NCBI GenBank assembly: GCA_950097015.1
Contig: CATNEN010000039.1
Coordinates: forward strand, 15,966,501-16,030,500
From: Macrostomum hystrix
Lineage: Eukaryota; Platyhelminthes; Macrostomidae
Direction of reading: 5' to 3'
DNA length: 64,000 nt
Positions 34,591 to 47,100 of the stretch are shown here, piece after piece; within the stretch, counting starts at the first letter, position 1, and every line of letters begins with the position of its first letter. The position numbers were made by a program, and so were the translations under genes. The notes under the pieces were generated by a model. The model did not search any database, had not been told where the DNA came from, and saw only the letters and a list, made by a program, of their open reading frames with translations.

Positions 34591-37500
34591 TCAGGCGCCA
34601 CCTCTAACGTCGCTCTTGTCTCTAAGTAAGCCACGCTTAGCAGGAATGATGACCACCTGACTGCAGGATCCGAGCACCTCCCCGGCTGGCAGCCACACAA
34701 ATTCTTGAGCCTCGTTACAGGTGAGACCGATAGCTGCCTCTAGTGGCAGATTAGACGCATCGTCCTGGTCCTCCGCTGGCCAATCAGCGGACGCCAACCG
34801 ACTGACCGAAACGCATCGTTGGCCAATCGGCTTCGAGCAGTCGAATTCTAGACGCAAATCGAATTGCCAATCAGCTACGCAAATCTCCATGGCTTTTTTT
34901 GAGTCTGCCGTTTTGCAGAGATTTAGTACACTAAACTTGAGAGAGCTAGATGAAATCACTTGACTTTGATGCCGCTGCTGCTGCTGCTGCTGCTGCTGAG
35001 CAAGTTCGTGAAGCTGGCGAGGTGACAGAGGAGTTGCCACCAGCCAGATTCGGAAGCTCTGCCGGCGAATAATCTCGGTGAGGCTGAAAAGGTAGAAAGA
35101 TGGGGTAGGAAATGGGATAGGAAGATGGGATGGGAAGATGGGATAAGAAGATGGGATAGGAAGATGGGATAGGAAGATGGGATAGGAAGATGGGATAGGA
35201 AGATGGGATAAGAAGATGGGATGGGAAGATGGGATGGGAAGATGGGATAAGAAGATGGGGTAGGAAGATGGGGTAGGAAGATGGGGTAGGAAGATGGCAT
35301 AAGAAGATGGGATGGGAAGATGGGATGGGAAGATGGGATAAGAAGATGGGGTAGGAAGATGGGGTAGGAAGATGGCATAAGAATATGGGATAGGCAGATG
35401 GTAGAGAAACATGGGGTGAGAAGATGGTATGGGAAGATGGGATGGGAAGATGGGATAAGAAGATGGGGTAGGAAGATGGCATAAGAATATGGGATAGGCA
35501 GATGGTAGAGAAACATGGGGTGAGAAGATGGTATGGGAAGATGGGATGGGAAGATGGGATGGGAAGACGTGGTGGGAAGATGGGATAAGAAGATGGGATG
35601 GGAAGATGGGATAGGAAGATGGGATAAGAAGATGGGATAAGATGATGGGATAAGAAGATGGGATAAGAAGATGTAAGAAGATGGGATGGGAAGATGGGAT
35701 AAGAAAATGTGATAGGAAGATGGGGTAGGAAGATAAGATGGGAAGATGGGATAAGAAGATGGGATAAGAAGATGGGATGGGAAGATGGGATAAGAAGATG
35801 GGATAAGAAGATGGGATAGGAAGATGGGATAAGAAGATGGGATAGGAAGATGGGGTAGGAAGATGGGATAAGAAGATGGGATAAGAAGATGGGATAAGAA
35901 GATGGGATAAGAAGATGGGATGGGAAGATGGGATAGGAAGATGGGATAGGAAGATGGTATGGGAAGATGGGATAAGAAGATGGGATGGGAAGATGGGATA
36001 GGAAGATGGGATGGGAAGATGGGATGGGAAGATGGGGTAGGAAGATGGGATGGGAAGATGGGATAGGAAGATGGGATAGGAAGATGGTATGGGAAGATGG
36101 GATAAGAAGATGGGATGGGAAGATGAGATAGGAAGATGGGATAAGAAGATGGGATGGGAAGATGGGGTAGGAAGATGGGGCAGGAAGATGGCATAAGAAT
36201 ATGGGATAGGCAGATGTATAGAAACATGGGGTGAGAAGATGGTATGGGAAGATGGGATGGGAAGACGTGGTGGGAAAATAGGTGTCGTATACACGGCATA
36301 AAATTAAGAACTAGTGTGACGTAGGAGGCACGGTGGCAATCTGTAGCGCACCTGTCTCCAGCGCAGGTGAGTCTCCAGCTAATCGTGGGATGAAACGAGT
36401 CCATCAGGCTGAGTCCGATTCTCTGTCTGGGCAGCCGCTGACCTCGGGCCGCTCCGGCTAGAGAGAATTTGCCATAGAACGGGAAGTGATTGCCGTCACT
36501 GTCGCTCAGCCATTGTCTGGAGCCGTCAGCCAGACCTGGCAGCAACCAGTGCGCGCTGCCCGACCTGCCGTACCGATGCTCGATTAGCGACTGCCGACAG
36601 GCCTTCGCATTCGCCAGGTTGAGGGAGAGTCAAAGCAGTGTGATCGCGAGTTCGAATCTACGACTTAGCTTAGGGATCAGTTAGACAGGGGACAGGGGAG
36701 AGAGGAGACAGGGGAGAGATGAGACAGGGGAAGATGAGACAGGGGAGAGATGAGACAGGGGAGAGAGAGGAGACAGGGGAGAGATGAGACAGGGGAAGAT
36801 GAGACAGGGGAGAGATGAGACAGGGGAGAGAGAGGAGACAGGGGAGAGATGAGACAGGGGAGAGATGAGACAGGGGAGAGATGAGACAGGGGAGAGATGA
36901 GACAGGGGAGAGAGGAGACAGGGGAGAGAGGAGACAGGGGAGAGAGGAGACAGGGGAGAGAGGAGACAGGGAGGAGAGATGAGACAGGGGAGAGATGAGA
37001 CAGGGGAGAGAGGAGACAGGGAGGAGAGATGAGACAGGGGAGAGATGAGACAGGAGAGAGATGAGACAGGGGAGAGAGATGAGACAGGGGAGAGATGAGA
37101 CAGGAGAGAGATGAGACAGGGGAGAGATGAGACAGGAGAGAGATGAGACAGGAGAGAGAGTAGGTTGTGGAGGCCTAGTGGCAAACAGTCCAACTATTGG
37201 ACCAACCTGCACCAAGCCGAAAGTCCAGCCCGCCTCCTTCAGCTCTCTCAGGCCGCTGTCCAGCACCTCCATATTGGCTGTGCAATCGGCCGCTTCGCTG
37301 TGATAAACCAGAGAGTCGCGACTTTCAACAATTCGCAGGCTATCGGTCGCCTTTGTCTGCGACAGTTGAGATCGAAACTGATTAAGTCCCTTGCCATTCT
37401 GCTCGCTGATGTTGGCGGCTGTTGCGCAATGAAAATCTGTTACGCGAACAAGAGAGGCCAGCTCTGCAACAAGAGAAAAATTACTTTGGCTTTTGTAACT

Positions 37501-38433
37501 CAGCATTCGCTTATTTACTACTTAAAGGTACAATAAATTTTAAACTCTAAAACACCACCTCACTCCCTGACCTTCAGAAACCCACCTCGCTCCCTGACCT
37601 TCAGACACCCACCTCACTCCCTGACCTTCAGACACCCACCTCACTCCCTGACCTTCAGACACCCACCTCGCTCCCTGACCTTTAGACACCCACCTCACTC
37701 CCTGACCTTCAGACACCCACCTCGCTCCCTGACCTTCAGACACCCACCTCGCTCCCTGACCTTTAGACACCCACCTCACTCCCTGACCTTCAGACACCCA
37801 CCTCGCTCCCTGACCTTCAGACACCCAACTTGCTCCTTGACTTTCAGACACCCGCCTCACTTCCTGACGTTTAAGACACGAGCTTCACTCCATGACATTG
37901 AATATCACGACGGTCTGATTAGTGGCGACTTGATTCTTGTTTCATATGATGCGCAACAAAAAAGGCCCGTCACGTTGTGCTTGCGTTGAGGAATTTCCCC
38001 CTCCTTGGTAGTTCTACTATTAATAACCCCTAAAACACTCCATGACCTAAAATGACATCTACCTCACTCCCTGAACTTAAATAACACCAACCTCACTCCG
38101 ACCTCAAATGACACCCAACTTACTCCTAGGCCTTAATGATGCCCATCTCACTTCCTGACTTTTAAAACATACCAACTTACTCCCTGAAGACTCAAGACTC
38201 ACGGACCATTTTTTAGCTCTCATGCTGCCAATGGATGATAGTAGCGGTTAGTAAAATGCAACACATAGGTTCATAAAAAAATTCGGTAGACAGTACCAAC
38301 CTTCATCAAGCTTGGGATTGTTCCATCCACTGGCTGTGGCGGATGCTAATTGGCGCCTGACGCCGCACAAAACTCCATAGCTGGCAGCCGAGTCTAGCAG
38401 CGGTGCCAATGGCAGCCTGATTGATATCGCATG
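34591..38433 (-). CDS. Unrecognised conserved-looking gene, at least 4 exons, 5' end not found
   Basis: Minus-strand exons are 38433-38301, 37463-37207, 36590-36352 and 35083-34591 (stop). All have GT-AG sites and consistent phases, giving about 373 residues. Coding DNA is GC-rich compared with the repeats between exons. The protein reads as a soluble globular domain (KEAGWTFGLVQ; HWLLPGLADGSRQW; SFRIWLVATPL). A glutamine run (about 9 CAG/CAA codons) follows in the last exon. I see no signal peptide, membrane segment or catalytic motif, and I do not recognise the family. No ATG fits the phase of the first exon listed, so one or more upstream exons should lie in 38434-41170, which is mostly repeats. 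All three introns are filled with minisatellites, and chance open frames through them fuse with the true exons. Confidence 0.62.
35095..36290. repeat. 13-bp minisatellite in intron of the unrecognised gene
   Basis: About 90 copies of GATGGGATAGGAA or GATGGGATAAGAA, purine-rich on the plus strand. Larger blocks recur (an atgtatagaaacatgggg-type segment near 35390, 35500 and 36215). Since 13 is not a multiple of three and the minus strand lacks stops, frames of more than 500 codons run through it. Confidence 0.96.
36618..36665 (+). repeat. tRNA-like SINE head fragment
   Basis: Contains GCGAGTTCGAATC, a B-box-like motif, after a degraded A-box region. It lies in the unrecognised gene, overlapping or next to the acceptor side of its third exon. 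Confidence 0.35.
36680..37160. repeat. 16-bp purine-rich minisatellite, second copy of the family
   Basis: About 29 copies of GACAGGGGAGAGATGA and GACAGGGGAGAGAGGA, in an intron of the minus-strand unrecognised gene. It is the same unit as 21360-22060 and 48675-49300. Confidence 0.95.
37545..37880. repeat. 27-bp minisatellite
   Basis: About 12 copies contain CACCCACCTCACTCCCTGAC, in an intron of the unrecognised gene. A degenerate tail continues at 38030-38200 after an inserted repeat B fragment. It shares the core CACCCACCTCACTCCC with 38635-39115. Confidence 0.93.
37893..38030 (+). repeat. Dispersed repeat B, truncated copy
   Basis: Matches the right half of 24990-25289 (gacattgaatatc, gacggtctga, CTTGGTAGTTCTACTATTAA). 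It is inserted within the 27-bp array. Confidence 0.75.
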
Positions 38434-38634
38434 CTGGAATCGTTGGTTACAGGGAATCGTTCGTTCATCTTGAAGTTGCTTGTATCATTTTTTATATTGG
38501 ACAAGCCACTTTTATATTCGCAAAGTCGGCGTTCAATCGGCGACCTGGCAAAGCCACGACCTTCTGATTACAAACTAAACTATGCGCTCCGGATGACAAT
38601 CACCACACGCAAGCACCCACTCCCAGCATCCCAG

Positions 38635-39115
38635 CACTGAACAGCACCCACCTCACTCCCAAACCCTGCTCGCACCAACCTCACTCTCTAACCCTGCCGG
38701 CACCCACCTCACTCCCAAACCCTGCCAGCAAGCACCTCACTCCCTAACCCTGCCGGCACCCACCTCACTCTCTAACCCTGCCGGCACCCACCTCACTCCC
38801 AAACCCTGCCAGCACCCACCTCACTCTCTAACCCTGCCGGCACCCACCTCACTCCCAAACCCTGCCAGCACCCACCTCACTCCCAAACCCTGCCAGCACC
38901 CACCTCACTCTCTAACCCTGCCGGCACCCACCTCACTCCCAAACCCTGCTCGCACCCACCTCACTCTCTAACCCAACCGGCACCCACCTCACTCACAAAC
39001 CCTGCCAGCACCCACCTCACACTTAAACCCTTCCAGCATTCACAGTAATCCAAGCTCGCCAGTGCCCACCCCACTAACTAACCCTGCCAGCACCCACCTC
39101 ACTCCACTGCAACTC
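38635..39115. repeat. 28-bp minisatellite
   Basis: About 16 copies contain CACCCACCTCACTCCCAAAC, alternating with a CACTCTCTAACCCTGCC form. It lies just upstream of the first identified exon of the unrecognised minus-strand gene. Confidence 0.94.
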
Positions 39116-39879
39116 TGACACCCGACCAGCCACACAACGCGATGCGTTTGACACCAATTTTTTTTGCACCCATCGCACCAAAACAGAAGCCACAAAATAC
39201 TAAAACTCTACATCCACCTCATTTTTGTGCATGAAACCAGCTCAGTTTTACAATACGGTTAAAAAATCAAGCAATTTAAAACAATTAAAAGAAAATTACA
39301 AAGTATACACGACAGAAAAAAATAGACTTCAACAATTTTTTTCGATTATTTTTATTCAGGCTTAGAAAGCTGCACAATTAATATTTTGATCGCAAAAATT
39401 TTAGAAAAAACTATTAGCTTTGTTATTGAAATGAGGACAAAAAACAGGAAAATAGTCAACCAGTTGAGAAAAATTTGGTTTTCAATAACAAAAATTACTT
39501 TCCTCCCAGAATATGCATATAGGCTTAGTCGCTATGAACTGCGGTACAAAAGACTAGCAGAAAAGAAAATGTAAAACACTGCAAAGTTGTACATTATGCA
39601 TCTTAGCATAGTTGAAAAAATATTAATAGAATATAATCACACTTTTAGTAAATGAGAGACTGCTCTGTGAAAAGATGCCAATTGAAGTAAAAAATTGAAA
39701 ACAATCAACTGCGCTTTTAAATTGTTTAGATAACAGCCAGCAAGCAAAGAATAAAGCTAAACTGATTGGTCCATTTAAGGCTGCAATTGAACTGAACGAC
39801 AACGGGTGAACGGAACAGAACAGATGGGAGAGAAAATTATTAAGAGCTTGACCACGGGAAAAAAAACGAGAACAGACTG
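39116..39879. other. AT-rich DNA, no gene recognised
   Basis: Could hide the missing 5' exon(s) of the minus-strand gene ending at 34591, but I see no convincing start-plus-donor combination. Confidence 0.3.
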
Positions 39880-40670
39880 ACGGACTTCGTAAACAGACTG
39901 ACACCAAAAACAGACTGACAGACACGCCAAAAACAGACTGACAGGCACGCCAAAAACAGACTGACAGACACCAAAAACAGACTGACAGACACCAAAGACA
40001 GACTTACAGACACACCAAAAGCAGACTGACAGACACCAAAGACAGACTTACAGACACACCAAAAGCAGACTGACAGACACCAAAGACAGACTGACAGGCA
40101 CGCCAAAAACAGACTGACAGACACCAAAGACAGACTGACAGACACACCAAAAGCAGACTGACAGACACCAAAGACAGACTTACAGGCACACCAAAAGCAG
40201 ACTGACAGACACCAAAGACAGACTGACAGGCACGCCAAAAACAGACTGACAGACACCAAAAGCAGACTGACAGACACACCAAAAGCAGACTGACAGACAC
40301 CAAAGACAGACTGACAGACACACCAAAAGCAGACTGACAGACACCAAAGACAGACTTACAGGCACACCAAAAGCAGACTGACAGACACCAAAGACAGACT
40401 TACAGACACACCAAAAGCAGACTGACAGACACCAAAGACAGACTGACAGGCACGCCAAAAACTGACTGACAGACACCAAAAGCAGACTGACAGACACCAA
40501 AGACAGACTTACAGACACCAAAGACAGCTAGACTTACAGAAAGACCAAAAACTGCCTGACAGACACCAAAAACAGACTGACAGACACCAAAGACAGACTT
40601 ACAGACACCAAAGACAGCTAGACTTACAGACAGACCAAAAACTGCCTGACAGACACCAAAAACAGACAGA
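39880..40670. repeat. 21 to 23-bp minisatellite
   Basis: Copies carry AGACTGACAGACACCAAA with two length forms (an extra CA) and frequent variants (ttacag, ggcacgcc). Cysteine-rich open frames on the minus strand are repeat translations. Confidence 0.93.
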
Positions 40671-41171
40671 ACCAAACAGACGCATGTCAGTTGTTCTTTT
40701 CAGTGGCATTTCAGCCCCGAATTAAAGTAAATGAAAAGATGCATTAAAACAAAAAAGGTTGAATTCCGAAGTAATGACATTAAAATAGTTTTCTATCACA
40801 ACGTGAGTATAGTAGAAATAACTATTAATTAATAACAAAGAAGCTATTTTTGCTTTCAGAATCACGCAATAATATTAGTTAAACAAAGCATTAGGCTTCT
40901 ATTTGAAGAAACAGAAATGAAAACGCTTTTTTTCGTAATTCAAGTAGGTGAAGTAATTTCACGCTCTAGATTAAAAAAGAGGAAAAAACGCTTCGTTTCA
41001 TACTTGCAGTAGAAATATTTGCGTATGCCATTTTTTTACAATCGGATTTGTCCATTTACACAAGTCAAGATATCGATTAGATCAATAATTAACAAAATAC
41101 TAAATCAACGAGACAATTAGTCTCGCACATATTATCAGATTTTAGAAGGGAAAAAACAAAAATGTAAAGGT

Positions 41172-41177
41172 TTTATT
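41172..41177 (-). terminator. Polyadenylation signal of RNF19
   Basis: AATAAA on the minus strand lies only about 20 nt after the stop codon at 41196. This is unusually close but the only nearby candidate. Confidence 0.55.
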
Positions 41178-41195
41178 GTTAAAAAATTAAACCAG

Positions 41196-44100
41196 TTAAT
41201 GACTGTCCGTCTGATCTGAGCTCTTGACACAGTCCTGGCAGCTCGCAGTGTTGCAGACGATATCTCCATCATTGTGAATCAGATTGGTGTGAGCTTGCTG
41301 CTGCTGATGATGCTGCTGCTCAACAATAGGCTGACGATCTTCGCTAATAATACTGACACTTTTACCGTCAGGATCTCTGCAAACAACAAATAATTTCAAT
41401 TTGCTAGATTTAGTCTGTGGGTTTTAGTTAGAGCAGTTCTTTAATGGACAACTTTGAGCAAGACTGTGGAATCGAACCTCCGACCTTTAAGTTGCGAGTC
41501 CAACTCTCTAACCGGTAGGCTACAAACCTGTGTGAGTGTGTGCTCAAGAGCTAGCGAAACGATGTGCCCGCAACCCTCCGGCAATTATTTTTATTATCTG
41601 GACTACAACTCCCCATATTTATTATTCGTAGCAGACTCACCTGGCACCGGCAATGCTGCCTGTCAGACCAAGCATGCTGGCATCGTTGGTGTCAACAGTG
41701 TACACAGACAGAGAGCAGCTGCGCTTGTCGTCCAATGATTCAAAGCTGCCAATGCGACAACCGGCGGAAGCGGCTGCTCCAGCTGACTGCTGCTGATTGT
41801 GCTGGGTGAGAACCTCGGCTTGGACTGTTGTCTGATGCTGATGCTGGCTACGCACTGATGGATCCTGACTACGCTGACGACAGCCGTGACTGCCGACAAT
41901 TTTGAATGACACCACAGAATTGGAACTGTCAGACTGTTGATCTTGCAATAGAAACAAACTCTGCGACTCATCTTCGCATTGTTGCTGTTGCTGCTGCTTT
42001 TGCTTCTTCAACTGCAACGGGTAGATAATGAAAGATTGTTAAGATAATTAAACTCATTCCACGGCAATCTAATTGCATGCTTTTATACGCCCAATGCCAC
42101 TTTGTATTCTAATGTGATACGTAATAGCGACTTGAAGGTCGGTGGTTCGATTCCCGACTAGAACAATTTTTTGTCTTTTAGTAAGACAAAAACTCTGGAT
42201 TGCTGCAGTTCACCTAATGCTTAAATGGATTCCAGCATTAGCTGGGTGATTATGGTAGGTGTGGCGTCCCTCCTGTCCCCCAGGGATACAGGTGCTTCTA
42301 ACCAATGCGGTATGCAACAAACCATAACCGATATGTATCGAAAAAATAAACAAACGAATACTTTCTCTCTGTGGATTCAGATAAAAAGTGTGATGATAAC
42401 TGACAGTGAAAAAGTAGCACCTTAGTAACAGGATGATACTGATGATGCTGATGCTGCTGCAATGCAGCCGCCGCCGCCGATGCCGCCACGCCCGCCGCGG
42501 CTACTTTGGCCTCCCGACCGGAGGACACCAGCACCAGGCTGATGGACTCCTCCGTCTGCGAGTCATCGGCTGACGTGCCGCTGGCCAGGTCGTGCTCCAC
42601 CGATGCCACGGGAGCCACAGGCGCCGCGGAGGCAGCGGCTGATGCCGAGGAGCCGACCGTGACAGCATTAGCAGACGTTGAAGAGCCGGGCGTGAAGATG
42701 GCCGCTCGATAGTTTGCTAACTCGACAGCCGGTCGAGCTCCGCTGAATACCGCGGCGTCGTCACGGCGCGGTCCGCTCTCATCGTCGTAGTCGTCCTCGT
42801 CGGCGTCCTCGTCCTGGAGCAGGCCGCAGCCGTTGGAACGGCAGAGCGACACGGGCACGACGCCGTAGACATAGGCTAGAAGGATGGGGACAGAGACGCC
42901 CACGCCCAGGACGGCCACGACTGGCGATAGGAACATGCTGCCGCAGACAGCCAGGATCACCACGCAGTGCCGTCTGGCTCGACTGCGCTGCATAGCAGAT
43001 TAATGATTGGGTTGATGGATTAACGATAGGGATGATGGATTAATGACTGGGAAGACGGATTAACGATAGGGATGATGATGGATTAAAGATAGGGATGTGG
43101 ACGAACGGTAGGGATGATATATTAACGATAGGGATGATGGATTAACGAAAGAGATAATGAATTCCCAATAGGGATGATAATGGATTAACGATATGGACGA
43201 TAGATTAATGATATAGATTTAGTATTACCGATAGGAATGATGGATTTATGATTGGGATGATGGATTAACGATAGGGATGATGGATTAACGATAGGGATGA
43301 TGGATTAACGAAAGAGATAATGAATTCCCAATAGGGATGATAATGGATTAACGATATGGACGATAGATTAATGATATAGATTTAGTATTAACGATAGGAA
43401 TGATGGATTTATGATTGGGATGATGGATTAACGACAGGAACGATGGATTCACGATATGGATGACTTATTAACGATTGGGATGATGGATTAACGATAGGGA
43501 TGATGGATTAACGATAGGGATGATGGATTAACGATAGGGATGATGGATTAACGAAAGAGATAATGAATTCCCAATAGGGATGATAATGGATTAACGATAT
43601 GGACGATAGATTAATGATATAGATTTAGTATTAACGATAGGAATGATGGATTTATGATTGGGATGATGGATTAACGACAGGAACGATGGATTCACGATAT
43701 GGATGACTTATTAACGATTGGGATGATGGATTAACGATAGGGATGATGGATTAACGATAGGGATGATGGATTAACGATTGGGATGATGGATTAACGATAG
43801 GGATGATGGATTAACGATAGGGATGATGGATTAACGATAGGGATGATGGATTCACGATATGGATGACTTATTAACGATTGGGATGATGGATTAACGATAG
43901 GGATGACTTATTAACGATTGGGATGATGGATTAACGATACGGATGATGGATTAACGATAGGGATGACTTATTAACGATTGGGATGATGGATTCACGATAT
44001 GGATGACTTATTAACGATTGGGATGATGGATTAACGATAGGGATGATGGATTAACGATAGGGATGATGGATTAACGATTGGGATGATGGATTAACGATAG

Positions 44101-47100
44101 GGATGATGGATTAACGATAGGGATGATGGATTAACGATAGGGATGATGGATTCACGATATGGATGATATATTAACGATTGGGATGATGGATTAACGAAAG
44201 AGATAACGATAGGGATAATGAATTCCCAATAGGGATGATAATGGATTAACGATATGGACGATAGATTAATGATACAGATTTAGTATTACCGATAAGAATG
44301 ATGGATTTATGATTGGGATGATGGATTAACGATAGGGATGATGGATTAACGATAGGGATGATGGATTAACGAAAGAGATAATGAATTCCCAATAGGGATG
44401 ATAATGGATTAACGATATGGACGATAGATTAATGATATAGATTTAGTATTAACGATAGGAATGATGGATTTATGATTGGGATGATGGATTAACGACAGGA
44501 ACGATGGATTCACGATATGGATGACTTATTAACGATTGGGATGATGGATTAACGATAGGGATGATGGATTAACGATAGGGATGATGGATTAACGATTGGG
44601 ATGATGGATTAACGATAGGGATGATGGATTAACGATAGGGATGATGGATTAACGATAGGGATGATGGATTCACGATATGGATGACTTATTAACGATTGGG
44701 ATGATGGATTAACGATAGGGATGACTTATTAACGATTGGGATGATGGATTAACGATAGGGATGATGGATTAACGATAGGGATGACTTATTAACGATTGGG
44801 ATGATGGATTCACGATATGGATGACTTATTAACGATTGGGATGATGGATTAACGATAGGGATGACTTATTAACGATTGGGATGATGGATTACCGATAGGG
44901 ATGATGGATTAACGATTGGGATGATGGATTAACGACAGGAACGATGGATTCACGATATGGATGACTTATTAACGATTGGGATGATGGATTAACGATAGGG
45001 ATGATGGATTAACGATAGGGATGATGGATTAACGATTGGGATGATGGATTAACGACAGGAACGATGGATTCACGATATGGATGACTTATTAACGATTGGG
45101 ATGATGGATTAACGATAGGGATGACTTATTAACGATTGGGATGATGGATTAACGATAGGGATGATGGATTAACGATAGGGATGACTTATTAACGATTGGG
45201 ATGATGGATTAACGATAGGGATGATGGATTAACGATAGGGATGATGGATTAACGATTGGGATGATGGATTAACGATTGGGATGATGGATTAACGATAGGG
45301 ATGATGGATTAACGATAGGGATGATGGATTAACGATTGAGATGATGGATTAACGATTGGGATGATGGATTAACGATAGGGATGATGGATTAACGATTGGG
45401 ATGATGGATTAACGATTGAGATGATGGATTAACGATTGAGATGATGGATTAACGATAGGGATGATGGATTAACGATAGGGATGATGGATTAACGATTGAG
45501 ATGATGGATTAACGATAGGATGATGGATTAACGATAGGGATGATGGATTAACGATTGAGATGATGTATTAACGATAGGGATGATGGATTAACGATAGGGA
45601 TGATGGATTAACGATAGGGATGATGGATTAACGATAGGAATGATGGATTAACGATAGGGATGATGGATTAACGATAGGAATGATGGATTAACGATAGGGA
45701 TGATGGATTAACGATAGGGATGATGGATTAACAATAGGAATGATGGATTAACGAAAGAGATAATGAATTCACGATAGAGATGATTATGGATTAACAATAG
45801 GGGTGATTGATTAATTATATAGATTCAGGATTAACTATTGGGATTATTGGTTAAGCAATGGTTAATATATTATCTAGTTTGGATCTAAAAATATCTTTAT
45901 TAATCAATTAAATATTTAAAAAACTTACCTGCAGCACACCGCCGCCTCGTTTCAACCTGAGGCAGTGAGTAAATTAGGACTTTTTTCATTTTAAATTCCC
46001 GCCACTTTTCCTCACACTCTAGCTAAATATCGTAATCTCACGCAGTGCTCTTTGTTCGTAATATTCGCTCTCAAGTGGAAACATGCACCCACCCCAATTT
46101 CTTTGTATATATATATAGAGGAAAATATAAATGCGATCTTCAACCTGCTCCCTCGCTCCCCAGTCATACCAATAACACTGGTTAAACCTACTATACGTTC
46201 TCGACGAAATATAGGCGATTAAACTTCCTAACTCTTTTCCTGTTACGCTATTAAATTGACCGAGTTCCTTAGTTATTTTCCTAATAAGAGGAAAACAGTT
46301 TCTCTCCAATCCTTTCCCAAAGATCTCTCGTCGGCCTTCTTTACCAAAACCCACCCTATTATATGATCCCTTTGAAATCCCAATATACCGTCCTAAAATC
46401 CCGTCCAAAAGTCCACCTGAAGTCTATCTGAAGTCCACCTAAAGTTATCTATATACCCCCTGAAGTCCCAAACCTCCGCCTTTATCCCTCATGAGACTGT
46501 ACTAATCCCGGACCCCATAGAGGAAAGTAAGTGAGAGCGCGAAGGACGTTCACCAGGCAACTTCAATCCATCCTGATCCGCCCCACGGACTGTGTGCCCC
46601 AGATCAGTGACCTTAGCCCTCGTGCCAGCAGCAGTAAATTCCGCTCCCAGTGTTAGTAGCTAGTGTCTTGCCGCTCGGGCATTAGCGCCACCTTAGGTAT
46701 AACCCGAACAGCGTGGAAATTACCTATTCTCACCCTCATAACTTACGCTACCATCCCCCCAAATACTCAGCTCACCAATCCCAAATCCAACAAATAGAGA
46801 GAGAGAGAGAGCTGAGAGGTCTGCTACAAACCTATTATTGACCTGTTCGCCAACCCACACCGGCACACCGATGGTGATGGCTGGCACAGCCAAACCGGCC
46901 AATAAGGCTATGCCAAGTGGCGCGCCGACAAGGGTGCCGAGTTGCCATAGAATTTTCTTCTTCCTAGACCAGGGCTTCTTGCCCCAGAAGGTGCAGCCGC
47001 TGGGACTCAGATAGTGCAAATCTGTGATCTCCTTTCTGCACAGCCAGCAAAACTCGGCGCCGCACATTTTACAACGCATGTGATTACAACTGCCGTCATT

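Noticed and set aside
34956-36545. Open frames of 529 and 567 codons on the minus strand
   Set aside because: Most of each is translation of the 13-bp GATGGGATAGGAA array. Only 35083-34591 and 36590-36352 are real exon sequence.
36670-37506. 278-codon minus-strand frame as a single exon
   Set aside because: Only 37463-37207 is exon; a good donor follows, and the rest is the 16-bp array.
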